From NCBI GenBank assembly GCA_022839745.1, contig JALHJB010000027.1:1-23568 (forward strand): a DNA stretch of 23,568 nucleotides. Reading direction: 5' to 3'. Source of the stretch: Actinomycetes bacterium. GTDB taxonomy: Bacteria > Actinomycetota > Coriobacteriia > Anaerosomatales > Anaerosomataceae. The notes beneath the pieces are model-generated. The model had not been told where the DNA came from, ran no database searches, and saw nothing but the letters and a program-made list of their open reading frames with translations. This document shows, piece after piece, positions 23,502-23,568 of the stretch. How positions within the stretch are numbered: position 1 is the stretch's first letter; each line of letters begins with the position of its first letter. A program made the position numbers and the translations under genes.

Positions 23502-23527
23502 CAACAAGCAGGGACTCGCTCTCTAGT
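23498..23527 (+). promoter_or_regulatory. Promoter of the gene that begins at 23564
   Basis: A perfect TTGACA (23498-23503) is followed after 18 bases by TCTAGT (23522-23527), a fair -10 box. A start of transcription shortly after would leave about 30 bases before the next gene's Shine-Dalgarno site and start. The -35 box overlaps the rsmA stop codon. Confidence 0.55.
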
Positions 23528-23563
23528 CGTGGTGTCCAAGCCCGACTGTGAGAGGAGTCCCCG

Positions 23564-23568
23564 ATGCA
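23564..23568 (+). CDS. Start of a further gene (3' part outside window)
   Basis: AGAGGAG (23551-23557) lies six bases before the ATG at 23564, and a promoter precedes it. Only the first codon is in the window, so no product can be given. In Bacillus the positions after ksgA hold yabG, veg and later ispE, which is a guess only. Confidence 0.6.

Overview
The window looks like a chromosomal segment of a high-GC, Gram-positive anaerobe, most likely a deep-branching actinobacterium of the Coriobacteriia / OPB41-Anaerosomatales kind. This is inferred from gene content: a cell-wall-anchored multihaem cytochrome, System II cytochrome c maturation (ResB/CcsA), a Tat-exported split-Soret-type cytochrome, a ferredoxin-like DUF362 protein, a flavodoxin-fold Fe-S flavoprotein, and a Bacillus-like metG-tatD-yabE-ksgA gene order. 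Many genes start with GTG and overlap the previous stop as GTGA. No tRNA, rRNA, CRISPR array, insertion sequence or phage gene was seen.

Region A (1-7251, all +) is an extracytoplasmic electron-transfer cluster. It opens with the 3' part of a multihaem cytochrome c whose visible N-terminal part is a cell-wall-binding repeat (CWB2). A hairpin follows, then a split-Soret / C_GCAxxG_C_C-type cytochrome with a Tat signal and an in-frame TGA. That TGA sits at the redox motif, is followed by a Cys codon and by a strong hairpin with bacterial SECIS geometry, and is best read as selenocysteine. Next come a putative lipoprotein, a membrane-anchored protein of unknown function, ResB and CcsA. ResB and CcsA would attach haem to the cytochromes outside the membrane.

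Region B (7252-11140) holds a decayed C-terminal fragment of a second ccsA-like gene, a symmetrical terminator, a B12-binding radical SAM enzyme (-), a stand-alone J-domain protein (+) and a degenerate HD-GYP protein (-). The HD-GYP gene is translationally coupled to an upstream HEAT-repeat protein gene (11137-13065, -). The two proteins share a similar N-terminal domain.

Region C (13195-17014, +) holds an ImmA/IrrE-like protein that lacks the catalytic Glu, a ROK-family sugar kinase overlapping a DUF362 ferredoxin-like protein, and a polytopic membrane protein.

Region D (17007-23568) is a conserved housekeeping block: rsmI, abrB-like (on the opposite strand), metG, tatD, an Fe-S flavoprotein reductase, a yabE-like 3D-domain protein and rsmA. 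The last bases hold a consensus-like promoter, a Shine-Dalgarno site and the first codon of another gene. Compared with Bacillus, rnmV is absent between the yabE-like gene and rsmA, and the flavoprotein is extra.

The strongest candidate for something undescribed is the predicted selenocysteine-containing split-Soret-type cytochrome beside a cell-wall-bound multihaem cytochrome with repeated CXCH motifs.
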